Assembly (NCBI GenBank): GCA_035541895.1
Contig: DATKMK010000011.1
Span: 62,001 to 126,000, forward strand
DNA from: DATKMK01 sp035541895
Lineage (GTDB): Bacteria; Desulfobacterota; Binatia; HRBIN30; JACQVA1
Length of the DNA stretch: 64,000 nucleotides
Direction: 5' to 3'
Every line of letters begins with the position of its first letter. Within the stretch, counting starts at the first letter, position 1. This document shows positions 41,577-49,893 of the stretch, in pieces. The translations under genes and the position numbers were made by a program. The notes beneath the pieces are model-generated. The model saw only the letters and a list, made by a program, of their open reading frames with translations. It had not been told where the DNA came from and did not search any database.

Positions 41577-42619
41577 CCCAGGATCGACACGGTCCGACGA
41601 TAGGTGTCGCGGTCGTTGCCGCCGCGGTGCTGGTCACACTCAGCGCGCACTCGGTGTGCGCCGCCTCAGTGACCGAGATTCACTACGCGATGGGGACGTA
41701 CCTCGCGATTACCGTGCAAGGCGTGGCGCAGGCACGCGCACGCGAAGTCATGCGCGGCTGCTTTGCTGAGGCGCGGCGTTTGGAAGCCGTATTCTCGCGT
41801 TATGATCCACTCAGTGAACTGAGTCGGTTGAACGCGAGCATCGCACCAGCGTCTTCGGTCAGTGACGATATGGCGGATTTGGTGCGGCGCTCGAGTGCGC
41901 TGCGCGCGGCTACCGACGGCGCGTTCGATGTCAGCATCGGCGGCCTCACCGCGTTGTGGCGAACGACTGCGCAACGGCCGCCCGCCGGCGTGCTCGCCCG
42001 CGAAGGCGGTCAACCGAATCGGGTGCGGCTGCGGGGGCGCACCCTGACGCGATCGGCCGCCGCGGTGCAACTCGACTTCGACGGCGTCGCCAAAGGCTAC
42101 GCCGTCGATCGTTGCGTTACCGGGCTGCGTTCGGCCGGCATCGGACGCGCGTTGATCAACTTCGGCGAAAGCAGCCAGTACGCGCTCGGGGTGCCGGAAG
42201 GCGAGCCCGGTTGGTCGATCGCCGTCCGCGGCAGCGATCCCGACACCATCATCGGCACGGTGCGGTTGCGCGATGAAGCGCTGTCGGCCTCCGCGGTGTT
42301 CGGGCATGAGCGAACGCTCGGCGGCCGGCGCGTCGGCCACATCATCAATCCTGCATCGGGCGAGCCGTTGGAGAGTGATGCGCTGGCGTTGGTCGTGGCG
42401 TCCGATGCGACGACGGCGGAGGCATTCTCGAAGGCGGTTCTGATCTGGGGCGAAGCGACGAGCAGCCCTCGATCCTTGTCGGCGAAGCTTGCAGCGAGCC
42501 GACATCTCCGAGGGGCACTGTACGTTCGTGCGGACCAGACGACGACGTGGCGCGCGAATCGCATTCGCTTCTCGCCCGCTTCGCGCCCACTCCGGATCGC
42601 GGAGGCGCCGTTGTCATGA
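41573..42619 (+). CDS. apbE: FAD:protein FMN transferase
   Basis: A 348-residue protein. The start is TTG 41573, which overlaps the previous stop (TTGA) and leads into a signal peptide (VAVVAAAVLVTLSAHSVCA). The family marks are MGTYLAITV at the start of the mature domain, EAVFSRYDPLSELSRLN, DFDGVAKGYAVDR (FAD loop), NFGESSQYALG, GHIINPASGEP and SDATTAEAFSKAV with the metal-binding acidic/Thr part. It transfers FMN from FAD to a Thr or Ser of exported flavoproteins. The preceding gene is the evident target. Confidence 0.92.
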   Translation: MTQDRHGPTIGVAVVAAAVLVTLSAHSVCAASVTEIHYAMGTYLAITVQGVAQARAREVMRGCFAEARRLEAVFSRYDPLSELSRLNASIAPASSVSDDMADLVRRSSALRAATDGAFDVSIGGLTALWRTTAQRPPAGVLAREGGQPNRVRLRGRTLTRSAAAVQLDFDGVAKGYAVDRCVTGLRSAGIGRALINFGESSQYALGVPEGEPGWSIAVRGSDPDTIIGTVRLRDEALSASAVFGHERTLGGRRVGHIINPASGEPLESDALALVVASDATTAEAFSKAVLIWGEATSSPRSLSAKLAASRHLRGALYVRADQTTTWRANRIRFSPASRPLRIAEAPLS

Positions 42620-43131
42620 GAGCATTCACCGCTTCGTCGTATCTGCTGCGCTACGCCCGCCTCGAGATTCGACTGATTTACACCGGCTTCTTGTTGCTGG
42701 CGCTGGTCGGCATGGTCACGATGGCGGCATTTCAGTTCCGTCAGATCGGACCGACGCCTGAGCGCATCGCGAGCTACTACCGCGGCGGCGCTCGCGGCGG
42801 CGAGATGGCCTTCCCGAAGACGTTTCGCGAGCTGGTCGAGGTCACGCATTTTCACTCCTTCATCATGGGCATCGTGTACCTCGTACTGGCACACTTGTTC
42901 GTGGCGACCAGCTTATCGCCGCCGGCGAAGCTGTGGCTGATCTCGGTGGGGTTTGCGGGCCTCGCCGGTGATCTCGTCGGGCCGTGGTTGATTCGATACG
43001 TCGCCGCCGACTTTTCCTATCTGCAACTTGCCAGTTGGCTGGGCGAATGGGTCGGGTTCAGCGCCTTCGTCCTGTGTCCGCTGCACGAAATGTGGTTTCG
43101 CTATGAGCGCGAAGAATTCCCACCCGAGTGA
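42616..43131 (+). CDS. Four-helix membrane protein of the FTR1 locus
   Basis: A 171-residue protein starting at ATG 42616, overlapping the apbE stop by 4 bp. Four hydrophobic segments are visible (about 18-38, 76-98, 105-125, 133-152). VEVTHFHSFIMGIVYLVLAH places three His near one membrane face, as would suit haem or quinone binding, though this is inference. No family name is certain. Its coupled position suggests it links the membrane quinone pool to the periplasmic FMN and haem carriers of the operon. Confidence 0.75.
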   Translation: MRAFTASSYLLRYARLEIRLIYTGFLLLALVGMVTMAAFQFRQIGPTPERIASYYRGGARGGEMAFPKTFRELVEVTHFHSFIMGIVYLVLAHLFVATSLSPPAKLWLISVGFAGLAGDLVGPWLIRYVAADFSYLQLASWLGEWVGFSAFVLCPLHEMWFRYEREEFPPE

Positions 43132-43315
43132 ACCGACCGCGAGCGGTTCGATGCGCAACCTCCGCTGCCCCTGCGGCAGCTTGATGGCGCGCGTCAGTCG
43201 CGCCGGCATCGAATTGAAATGCCGGCGCTGCAAGCGAGTGGTCACGCTCGCCATGCCGACAACCCAGCGCTGGATCACCGTCGACTTGTGCGATTCGGAG
43301 GCGGAACCGAGATAG
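43103..43315 (+). CDS. Small zinc-ribbon protein, Com-like
   Basis: A 70-residue frame starting inside the end of the previous gene (ATG 43103; ATG 43151 is an alternative). MRNLRCPCGSLMARVSRAGI then ELKCRRCKRVV gives a CxC...CxxC zinc ribbon, in the pattern of the phage Mu Com protein and its many small bacterial relatives. Com regulates translation of Mu mom; relatives in chromosomes are mostly unstudied. It may be a tail-end gene of the FTR1 operon. It could be a regulator or metal sensor, but nothing here proves this. Confidence 0.6.
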   Translation: MSAKNSHPSEPTASGSMRNLRCPCGSLMARVSRAGIELKCRRCKRVVTLAMPTTQRWITVDLCDSEAEPR

Positions 43316-43482
43316 AAGGAAACATACGACAGAGGTTTTGGCGGCCGTCTCCCGTGACGGTCGCGAGGCCAGCGACAGCGACGCGGCGACCTGTGCTGCG
43401 TCCAACGGAGTCCAGAGCCCGGTGTCGGCGCAAGTATGCGCCCGCCGGGCTTTGGCGTTTTGGAAGACCGAGGAGGGAAAAA

Positions 43483-45096
43483 ATGACGACGCGGAAGATC
43501 ATGCGACACATCGGCGGACCAACGGCGATCGTCGTCACCCTGGTGGCGGCGTCACCGGTGCTGGGTTGGGCTGAGGATCTCAACGATCGCATCGAGCGAA
43601 TGGAGCACGAGCTGCATGAGCTGAAGCAACAACTGAAGGACGAACAAGCGGCGCGCCAAAAGCAACAAGCCGACGCCCAGGCGGCGGAAGCGGCCAAAGC
43701 TGCACAGGCAGCCAAAGCTGCGGAGGCGGCGAAGACTGCCGAGGTCGAGAAGTCCTCTGAGAGTCTCACGCGCGAGCTGCTCGATCGTGTGAAGGTCGGC
43801 GGGTACGGCTCGTTCCGCTTCGAAGGCTCGACACTCGACGAGGTGAAGAACACCTTCACCTTTCGGCGGTTCGTCCTCACGACCGACGCCAACATCGCGC
43901 CGCGACTGCGCGCGTACTTCGAGGTCGAGTTCGAGCGCTTTCGCAAACTCGAATTGGAAAAGAGTTTGAGCGTTCAGGACGGCGGGCTTACCTCGAGCTC
44001 ATCGGTCGAGGGCACCGACGATTCGGAGTTGTCGCTGGAACAAGGGTGGCTGCAGTACGATCTCGCCGACTGGGCGCGCTTTCGCGCCGGCGCCATCTTG
44101 GTTCCAGTCGGTCGCTTCAACATCCGACACGACGACAATCTGTGGGATCTACCGCGCCGTTCGCTGGTCGATCGCGGCGTGCCGGTGCTGCCGGTGGAAG
44201 CGGCGTGGGATGAGTTGGGTGCCGGCTTCAACGGTGACATCCCGCTCTCCGATACTTGGTTGGCGAGTTACCAGTTGTACGTCATGAACGGCGTCACGCT
44301 CGACGCGAACTCTGAACAGTTGGCGCAAGCGCGCGTTGGGGACACCACCTTGATCGAAAATGAGGTCGAGGTGAAGCCGTCGAACGGGACGTTCAACCTC
44401 GACACGAAGGACTCGAAGGCGCTCAGCGGTCGCTTCGCCGTCAGCCCCTCGCTCAAGGGCGAGATCGCCGCCTCCTTCTATTGGGGCCGCTACACGCCCG
44501 ACTTTCTCCCGTCGGAACATTTGTATTCGATCAGCGGCGACGGGCGCTGGGATTTCGGTATCGTCGAAGTGGAAGGCGAGTACGTCTTCACCCATTTCGG
44601 CGGCATCGAGGACGCGGCGCGCGGGTTTGCACAGCATGCGATCTTCAAAGAGTCGGAGTTGGAGAACGACGCGGTCGAACACGAGGTCGATTTCGAGCTG
44701 GCGAACTTGGCGACCGACAAGCAAGGGTATTGGATCGAGCTGCGCCACCGCTTCTGGCCCGCGTTCCTCAACCGCACCGTGCTGGGCAGCCCGTTCCAAC
44801 ATCCGCAGATGGTCGCGGTCGTCCGTGGTGAACAGGTGTGGCTCGGCGATCTGATCACCAACGTCGACTTCCGCAATGGCGTGTTGACGGCGCTCGACCA
44901 CGAGAATCGCAGTCTCGACCGCATCACCGTGGGCCTCGCGTATCGTCCGGTGCCGCAGGTCGTCTTCCAGCTCGCCTATGAGTACACCCGCACCGACAGC
45001 GGCAAGAGTCTGTCCAGCGTCACCAACTTCTTGCCCGCGGGTTCAACCGACAACGAGTCCCACGCGGTTCTCGTGGGCACAGCCTTTGGATTCTGA
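43483..45096 (+). CDS. Outer-membrane porin, OprP/OprO-like
   Basis: A 537-residue outer-membrane protein; GAGGAGGG ends 5 bp before ATG 43483. The signal peptide is cut near GWAEDLND. A trimerisation-type coiled coil follows (about 28-90, Ala/Lys/Gln-rich with AAKAAQAAKAAEAAK). Then comes a 16- or 18-strand-type barrel with alternating residues (VGGYGSFRFEGS, LRAYFEVEFERF, YWIELRHRF), ending in the Phe typical of barrel proteins (TAFGF). The barrel fits the phosphate-selective porin O/P group. In an iron block it may pass iron chelates or anions. A 167-bp gap with no other gene precedes it. Confidence 0.85.
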   Translation: MTTRKIMRHIGGPTAIVVTLVAASPVLGWAEDLNDRIERMEHELHELKQQLKDEQAARQKQQADAQAAEAAKAAQAAKAAEAAKTAEVEKSSESLTRELLDRVKVGGYGSFRFEGSTLDEVKNTFTFRRFVLTTDANIAPRLRAYFEVEFERFRKLELEKSLSVQDGGLTSSSSVEGTDDSELSLEQGWLQYDLADWARFRAGAILVPVGRFNIRHDDNLWDLPRRSLVDRGVPVLPVEAAWDELGAGFNGDIPLSDTWLASYQLYVMNGVTLDANSEQLAQARVGDTTLIENEVEVKPSNGTFNLDTKDSKALSGRFAVSPSLKGEIAASFYWGRYTPDFLPSEHLYSISGDGRWDFGIVEVEGEYVFTHFGGIEDAARGFAQHAIFKESELENDAVEHEVDFELANLATDKQGYWIELRHRFWPAFLNRTVLGSPFQHPQMVAVVRGEQVWLGDLITNVDFRNGVLTALDHENRSLDRITVGLAYRPVPQVVFQLAYEYTRTDSGKSLSSVTNFLPAGSTDNESHAVLVGTAFGF

Positions 45097-45098
45097 TC

Positions 45099-46763
45099 AT
45101 GCAGACCTCGCGCTTGAGACAGCCCTTCATCGTCGCGCTGGCGTTTGTTGCGTTCGCTTGCGGCGGACACGGAGAACGAACGATCGCGGAGCCATCCGAT
45201 CCGCCGGAAGTCGCGCTCGGCGAACGCTTGTTCTTGGAGACACGCTTCGCGCAATACTTCGCGGCGCATTCCAACGGCGTGGTCAACGCGCCGCTGAGTG
45301 AAGGCGACCCGGTGATGGCTGCCACGATCACGACCGCTGCGCCGCTGCCCGGACCATTCGCGGGCGCCTCGATGAATTGCCGCGCCTGTCACTTGGTCGA
45401 TGAGCACGGGGAGGAGCGCGCCGGCGGCGTGCGCACGTACGCCGACTTCGCGCGCCGAAGTCCGATCCCTGACCGCGGCGACGGGCGCGTGACGACGCCG
45501 CGTAACTCTCCTGCGCTCGTCAACGCGAGCCTTGCACGCTCGGTCCCGACGTTCTTCCATTTCGACGGCGAGTTCCCGTCGTTGCCGGCGTTGGTGAAGG
45601 GTACGTTCACCGGCCGCAACTTCGGCTGGCTCGCCGACGAGTCCGCCGCCGCGATCGCCAACCTCGCCCAAGTCATTCGGCAAGACAACGGCCAGGGCTC
45701 GCCGGCTCGCGACTTCGGCAGCCTGCCGTACCCGGTCGTGTTCGGCGGGACCGATCCGTCGATTCCAGAGATTTATCGCATTCCGGAAGAGTTTCGTCTC
45801 GATGTTGCCACGGCGACCGACGAACAGATTTTCGACGCGGTCGCAACTCTCGTCACCGCCTATGTCGAGTCGCTCGTCTTCGCCCGTGACACCAACGGCA
45901 ACTTTGCCGGCTCGCCCTACGATCGCTTTCTGCGCAAGAACGGCCTGCCGCGCGCTCCGCTCGACGGCGAGTCGGCCCTCGACTACACCCGCCGCTTGCG
46001 CGATCAACTCGCGAGCCGGAGCGGTCTGAAATTTATCAGCCTGCGCGACGGCTCGTTCGCGCTGCACAGCCAGGAGTTCCGCTTCGATTCGCTGGAGTTG
46101 CAAGGCCTGCGCATTTTCCTGGCGGAAGCGAGCGATGCGGCGGCAACGCAGGGTGTCGGCAACTGCGTCGCGTGCCATCCGGCGCCCGCGTTCACCGACT
46201 TCCGCTTTCACAACACCGGCGCGGCGCAGGACGAGTACGACGCGATTCACGGCGCCGGCGGGTTCGCGGCCTTGTCGATCCCGGATCTCGCTCAGCGCAC
46301 CGCCGATCCGGAGACGTACCTGCCGCCGTCGGCGGCGCATCCGCAGGCCACGGGCATCTTCCTTGCCGTGCCCGCGCTGACGCATCCGGGTCAAACCGAT
46401 CTCGGTGTCTGGAACGTGCTCGGCAATCCGGCGGTGCCGGGACCGCAGGATGCGCTGGTTTCCTCCTTGTGCGGGCAGTTCGCGCGGCCCGCGCCCTGCA
46501 GTGCCGCCGACTTGCTGCCTTTCACGGTTGCCCTGTTCAAAACCCCCGGCCTGCGCGACCTCGGGCAATCGGCGCCGTATCTACACACCGGACAGCGGAA
46601 CACGATCGAGGACGTGCTCCGCTTCTACATCACCTCCGCATCGCTCGCGCGAGCCGGCCTGCTTCGCAACGCCGCGCCGCAGTTGGCCGACATCCGCCTG
46701 AGCGAGGCGGACATCGCGCCGGTGGCGGCGTTTCTCCGCGCTCTGAACGAAGACTACGAATGA
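45099..46763 (+). CDS. Di-haem cytochrome c peroxidase/MauG-family lipoprotein
   Basis: A 554-residue protein following the porin by 2 bp. The lipobox-like FACGG (Cys21) ends the signal peptide. Two CxxCH motifs, CRACH (about 95) and CVACH (about 360), are in the order and spacing of the MauG/di-haem peroxidase superfamily. The conserved FKTPGLRDLGQSAPYLHTGQ and TIEDVLRFY end is also family-typical. In this superfamily the haems act on peroxide or on partner proteins in the periplasm; some members process small molecules or metals. Here, with the porin and FTR1 locus, iron or copper oxidation or electron supply is possible. Confidence 0.88.
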   Translation: MQTSRLRQPFIVALAFVAFACGGHGERTIAEPSDPPEVALGERLFLETRFAQYFAAHSNGVVNAPLSEGDPVMAATITTAAPLPGPFAGASMNCRACHLVDEHGEERAGGVRTYADFARRSPIPDRGDGRVTTPRNSPALVNASLARSVPTFFHFDGEFPSLPALVKGTFTGRNFGWLADESAAAIANLAQVIRQDNGQGSPARDFGSLPYPVVFGGTDPSIPEIYRIPEEFRLDVATATDEQIFDAVATLVTAYVESLVFARDTNGNFAGSPYDRFLRKNGLPRAPLDGESALDYTRRLRDQLASRSGLKFISLRDGSFALHSQEFRFDSLELQGLRIFLAEASDAAATQGVGNCVACHPAPAFTDFRFHNTGAAQDEYDAIHGAGGFAALSIPDLAQRTADPETYLPPSAAHPQATGIFLAVPALTHPGQTDLGVWNVLGNPAVPGPQDALVSSLCGQFARPAPCSAADLLPFTVALFKTPGLRDLGQSAPYLHTGQRNTIEDVLRFYITSASLARAGLLRNAAPQLADIRLSEADIAPVAAFLRALNEDYE

Positions 46764-46767
46764 CCAT

Positions 46768-46797
46768 ATTGAAAATGAATTTCAACTTCTGTATGGT
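46768..46797 (+). promoter_or_regulatory. Promoter with Fur box before bfd-bfr
   Basis: TTGAAA (46769-46774) and TATGGT (46792-46797), 17 bp apart, form a good sigma70-type promoter. The inverted repeat ATTGAAAATGAATTTCAAC (46768-46786) covers its -35 and spacer, and matches the FTR1 Fur box at 17 of 19 positions. Iron-bound Fur should repress bfd-bfr, which in other bacteria fits release of stored iron under starvation. Confidence 0.75.
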
Positions 46798-46830
46798 GGG
46801 AACGGATGGATCAAAGGAGACTGCGTCATC

Positions 46831-47052
46831 ATGATTGTCTGTCACTGCGTTGGAGCTTCCGACCGAACGATTCGTGAGGTGATCCGCGCCGGGGCCACGA
46901 CCGTCGCCGAGATTGCTCGGTGCACCGGCGCCGGGCGCTGCTGCGAATCCTGCCGAGAGGAAATCGGCGAGATCTTGCTAACCGCGGGGGCTTCACGTAC
47001 TGCCTGTCCGCGGCGAACGTCGACATCCATGGCCTGCGCGGAGGTACCGTGA
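46831..47052 (+). CDS. bfd: Bacterioferritin-associated ferredoxin
   Basis: A 73-residue [2Fe-2S] protein. C4 and C6 (MIVCHC) and C38 and C41 (GRCCESC) match exactly the cluster ligands of E. coli and Pseudomonas Bfd. The C-terminus (after about residue 50) is longer than the family and unrelated. Bfd reduces the haem of bacterioferritin to mobilise stored iron. It overlaps bfr by one base (TGATG), so the two are made together. A Fur box lies 45 bp upstream of its start. Confidence 0.92.
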   Translation: MIVCHCVGASDRTIREVIRAGATTVAEIARCTGAGRCCESCREEIGEILLTAGASRTACPRRTSTSMACAEVP

Positions 47053-47522
47053 TGAAGGGCAACCCCAAGCTGATCGAGATGCTCAACGAGATCCTGACCG
47101 GCGAGCTGACCGGGATCAATCAGTATTTCGTTCACGCGAAGATGTGCGCCAACTGGGGGTACAAGCGACTCGCCGAGCGCGTCCGCAAGGAATCGGTCGA
47201 CGAAATGAAACACGCGGACGAACTGATCGAGCGCATCCTCTACCTCGAAGGGGTGCCGAACGTGCAGCGACTCAGTAAGGTCCGCGTCGGCGAGACGGTG
47301 CCCGAGCAGTTCAAGCTCGATCACGCGCTCGAAGTGGAGGCGGTCGCGCGCCTGAACAAAGCGATCGAACTCGCCGTGGATGTCCACGACAACGGCACCC
47401 GCGAGCTGCTCGAGGATATTCTCGAATCGGAAGAATCCCACGTCGATTGGCTCGAAGCGCAGTTCGATCTCATCAAGCAAGTCGGCGTTCAGAACTACCT
47501 CGCGCAGCAGATTCATGAGTGA
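47052..47522 (+). CDS. bfr: Bacterioferritin
   Basis: A 156-residue haem-binding ferritin. All ferroxidase ligands are present at the E. coli numbering: E18, E51, H54, E94, E127 and H130. The haem ligand M52 is in DEMKHAD. Length and motifs are those of the canonical family (24-mer shell with haem between subunits). It stores iron as a ferric mineral in the cytoplasm. Co-translation with bfd gives a complete storage-release pair. Confidence 0.97.
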   Translation: MKGNPKLIEMLNEILTGELTGINQYFVHAKMCANWGYKRLAERVRKESVDEMKHADELIERILYLEGVPNVQRLSKVRVGETVPEQFKLDHALEVEAVARLNKAIELAVDVHDNGTRELLEDILESEESHVDWLEAQFDLIKQVGVQNYLAQQIHE

Positions 47523-47531
47523 CGCGACGGC

Positions 47532-47984
47532 GTGCCCGCCTTTGAAATCGCTTCCCAACTAGCCGCTCCGCGCCAGCACGTGTGGGCGCACGCCTCGACG
47601 ATGGCGGGGGTCAACGCGGAGTTGCGGCCGTTGATCCGGATGACGTATCCGCGCGCGACCGACCGCCTGGATCCCGCGTCAGTTCCGCTGGGGCGGCCAC
47701 TGTTTCGGAGCTGGGTACTGCTGCTCGGGATTCTCCCGATCGATCGTCACGATTTGACGCTGGTGTCGATCGATCCGCCGACCGGCTTTTACGAAGATTC
47801 GCGATCATGGTTGCAGCGGCGCTGGGTTCACATTCGTACGCTCGAAGAGACACCACACGGGTGCCGCGTTACCGACCGGCTCGACTTTACTCCGCGGTTG
47901 CCGGCCATGGGGCGCCTGCTATCGATTGCGATCCGAAGGATATTCGAACATCGTCATGGCTACCTGCGACGACGGTTTGGCTGA
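47532..47984 (+). CDS. SRPBCC (START-like) family protein
   Basis: A 150-residue protein from GTG 47532, 9 bp after bfr. FEIASQLAAPRQHVWAHAST at the N-terminus and the later WVHIRTLEETPHGCRVTDRL, plus a long C-terminal helix, are the helix-grip pattern of SRPBCC lipid/polyketide-binding proteins. No catalytic residues can be named. It converges on the PheC-chorismate mutase gene with 18 bp between ends. Its link to iron storage is only positional. Confidence 0.7.
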   Translation: MPAFEIASQLAAPRQHVWAHASTMAGVNAELRPLIRMTYPRATDRLDPASVPLGRPLFRSWVLLLGILPIDRHDLTLVSIDPPTGFYEDSRSWLQRRWVHIRTLEETPHGCRVTDRLDFTPRLPAMGRLLSIAIRRIFEHRHGYLRRRFG

Positions 47985-48002
47985 GTTCGGTGCGAGCCGC
48001 AC

Positions 48003-49301
48003 CTATGAGCCGCTTGCATGGGCGGCTGGGGTTGACTTCGACTGCGGCGGATTGCTGGCCGGCCGGACCAGTCGATGGGCGTGCGCCAGCGACTCGGCGA
48101 TGTCGGCCTTGAATGCGTCGTTCAAGTTGTCGACTTGCACGGCCTCGCGAACACCGGCGCGCCACTCGTCTGGTTTGACCGAGCGCGCCGCCGCGCGCAA
48201 CTGCCGGACCAAATGACCGTCGAGATCCGAAATTGCGCCGCGCAGCAATTCGAGCGATGGCGCGAAGGCGCGGGGATCGGTGCCGCTCGCACTCTGGATC
48301 GCTTTGGCAGCGCGGATCAGCGAGCTGAACAAGCGAGTGATCTCCGACGGCTCGATCCCAACCTCGCGGGCGAGGACCTTGACGCGATCGAGCACGCGTT
48401 GCTCTTGCGCCGGATCTTCGATGGGCAATCCCTGCGCGACCTTGGTGGCGGCAACCATGGGCATCATGCGGCAGCGCAGCTCGATGTCGCTGAGCACCGC
48501 TTCGCGGTCCGCGGCCGCCGCCGCAAACATCGGACTGCCGAGCCACCGCTGGCGCAGCGCCCGCAGCCAGCCGTCGCGTTCGCGCTCGCGCAGCCAGCGG
48601 TCGACCCACTTCGCAAGCTGCGGCGCATCCGGCCGAATCCAGATCGCCTTGCGGTCGCGGCTGAATGGCCCGACGGTGCTGAACTCCTTGCGTTGCCACG
48701 CGCGGGCCTCCAGATCGTCGGTGAGCGCGGCGTCGGCGGCGCCGCGCAAGACCCGGTCGGGCAACGAGCGATTGTCCGCGACCGGCTCGATGGTCGCGTG
48801 CACGAACAGCTTGCGCGCGAGCTGTTCGAGATAGCCGCCACGATTGACGGCGATGCGCACCCCCTGCCGATCGAGTGCTTGGCGGTCGGGAAAGCGTGTC
48901 CGATCTTCACTCCGAATCAGCGCCACGGCGCCGCTGAGCGCATACGGACGCGAGTAGCGGCCGATCAACGCTCGTTCCGGCCGAATACTGACCCCGGACA
49001 TCACCAGATCGACGCGGTCGTTCTCGAAGCTGCTCGCGAGATCCGGCCACTGCACGCGCACCTGCTGCAGCCGTGCGCCGAGATCGTGCGCCAGGCGCGT
49101 GGCGAGGTCGATGTCGAATCCCGCTAACGTGTCCGCCTGCGTCACGCTGAATGGTGCGTAGTCGCCGGTGGTGCCGACGCGCAGCATACCTCCGCGCTGA
49201 AGCGCGGCGACGTCGAACGCGTGTCCGGTGCCGACGCGCACGAGCACCCAGACCGCTGCTACCAGCCACCTCACACTCCGTCTCACTCGATTTGCCCGCA
49301 T
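48003..49301 (-). CDS. Exported cyclohexadienyl dehydratase-chorismate mutase fusion
   Basis: A 432-residue exported protein; GAGGAG ends 4 bp before ATG 49301. After the signal peptide (RWLVAAVWVLVRVGTGHA) comes a PheC-type domain of the periplasmic-binding fold (about 30-255; LRVGTTGDYAPFSV, FDIDLATRLAHDLG, TDDLEARAW). Then follows an AroQ-gamma secreted chorismate mutase domain (about 265-345; ELRCRMMPMVAATKVAQGLP, IEDPAQEQRVLDRV). Together they could turn chorismate into prephenate and on to phenylpyruvate, or arogenate to phenylalanine, in the periplasm. One usual Arg of AroQ-gamma (IDDPAREA) is Gln here, so mutase activity should be checked. The last 85 residues are unassigned. Confidence 0.85.
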   Translation of the reverse strand: MRANRVRRSVRWLVAAVWVLVRVGTGHAFDVAALQRGGMLRVGTTGDYAPFSVTQADTLAGFDIDLATRLAHDLGARLQQVRVQWPDLASSFENDRVDLVMSGVSIRPERALIGRYSRPYALSGAVALIRSEDRTRFPDRQALDRQGVRIAVNRGGYLEQLARKLFVHATIEPVADNRSLPDRVLRGAADAALTDDLEARAWQRKEFSTVGPFSRDRKAIWIRPDAPQLAKWVDRWLRERERDGWLRALRQRWLGSPMFAAAAADREAVLSDIELRCRMMPMVAATKVAQGLPIEDPAQEQRVLDRVKVLAREVGIEPSEITRLFSSLIRAAKAIQSASGTDPRAFAPSLELLRGAISDLDGHLVRQLRAAARSVKPDEWRAGVREAVQVDNLNDAFKADIAESLAHAHRLVRPASNPPQSKSTPAAHASGS

Positions 49302-49394
49302 GGATCTCCTCGCGCCACCTCGCGCGTTCATCGATCACCGCGCTCCAGTTGACAGCTCTACAGGCGGCAGGCAAGAAACGCGAGCAGGAATCGC

Positions 49395-49856
49395 ATGGCC
49401 ACCCTCAGTGCCACAGAGTTCTCCCGCGCCGTCACCCTGCTCGCCGACCAACTCGGCGTGCAGCGTCTGCGCGATCGTCTGGTTCGCCTCAACGGATTGG
49501 TGACACGCCGCGGGGCGCCGTCGGCGGGGGCTCTTGCCGATCAGCTCTACATGCTCACCGGCGGCCTGCGCCGGCAGGTCGCGGCGACGTTCGCGTTTCA
49601 AGCGATCTGGAGCGAAACCCTGAATGCGAAGCTCGGCGGCGAAGACGGCGAAAAAAAGCTCGAGCAGCTCGCCGAGGCGATCAACGCCTGCCTCGACTCC
49701 CGCGAAGAGATTCTGCCGGATAAAGCCGCCGAACTCGACGCGGCCTTGAGCGCATACGAGCAAGCGCTCGCGGTAGCGGTGGGAGCCGAAATCGCGCGGT
49801 TGGACATGCTGTTGAAGGCGGTGCCGGCGGTCGCCGCGAAGCTGCGCGCGGCGTAG
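49395..49856 (+). CDS. Helical protein of unknown function
   Basis: A 153-residue, almost wholly helical, soluble protein (FSRAVTLLADQLGVQRLRDR, EKKLEQLAEAINACLDSREE). No motif, signal or membrane segment is seen. It lies 37 bp before murE on the same strand. I do not recognise the family. The start at ATG 49395 is the first in frame. Confidence 0.6.
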   Translation: MATLSATEFSRAVTLLADQLGVQRLRDRLVRLNGLVTRRGAPSAGALADQLYMLTGGLRRQVAATFAFQAIWSETLNAKLGGEDGEKKLEQLAEAINACLDSREEILPDKAAELDAALSAYEQALAVAVGAEIARLDMLLKAVPAVAAKLRAA

Positions 49857-49893
49857 ACGCGCGGCGATTCAATCCTGCCCCGATCGGGCGCCG

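Noticed and set aside
44976..46568. A 530-codon minus-strand frame opposite the di-haem lipoprotein
   Set aside because: It has no motif and is antisense to a gene with CxxCH motifs, a lipobox and family ends.
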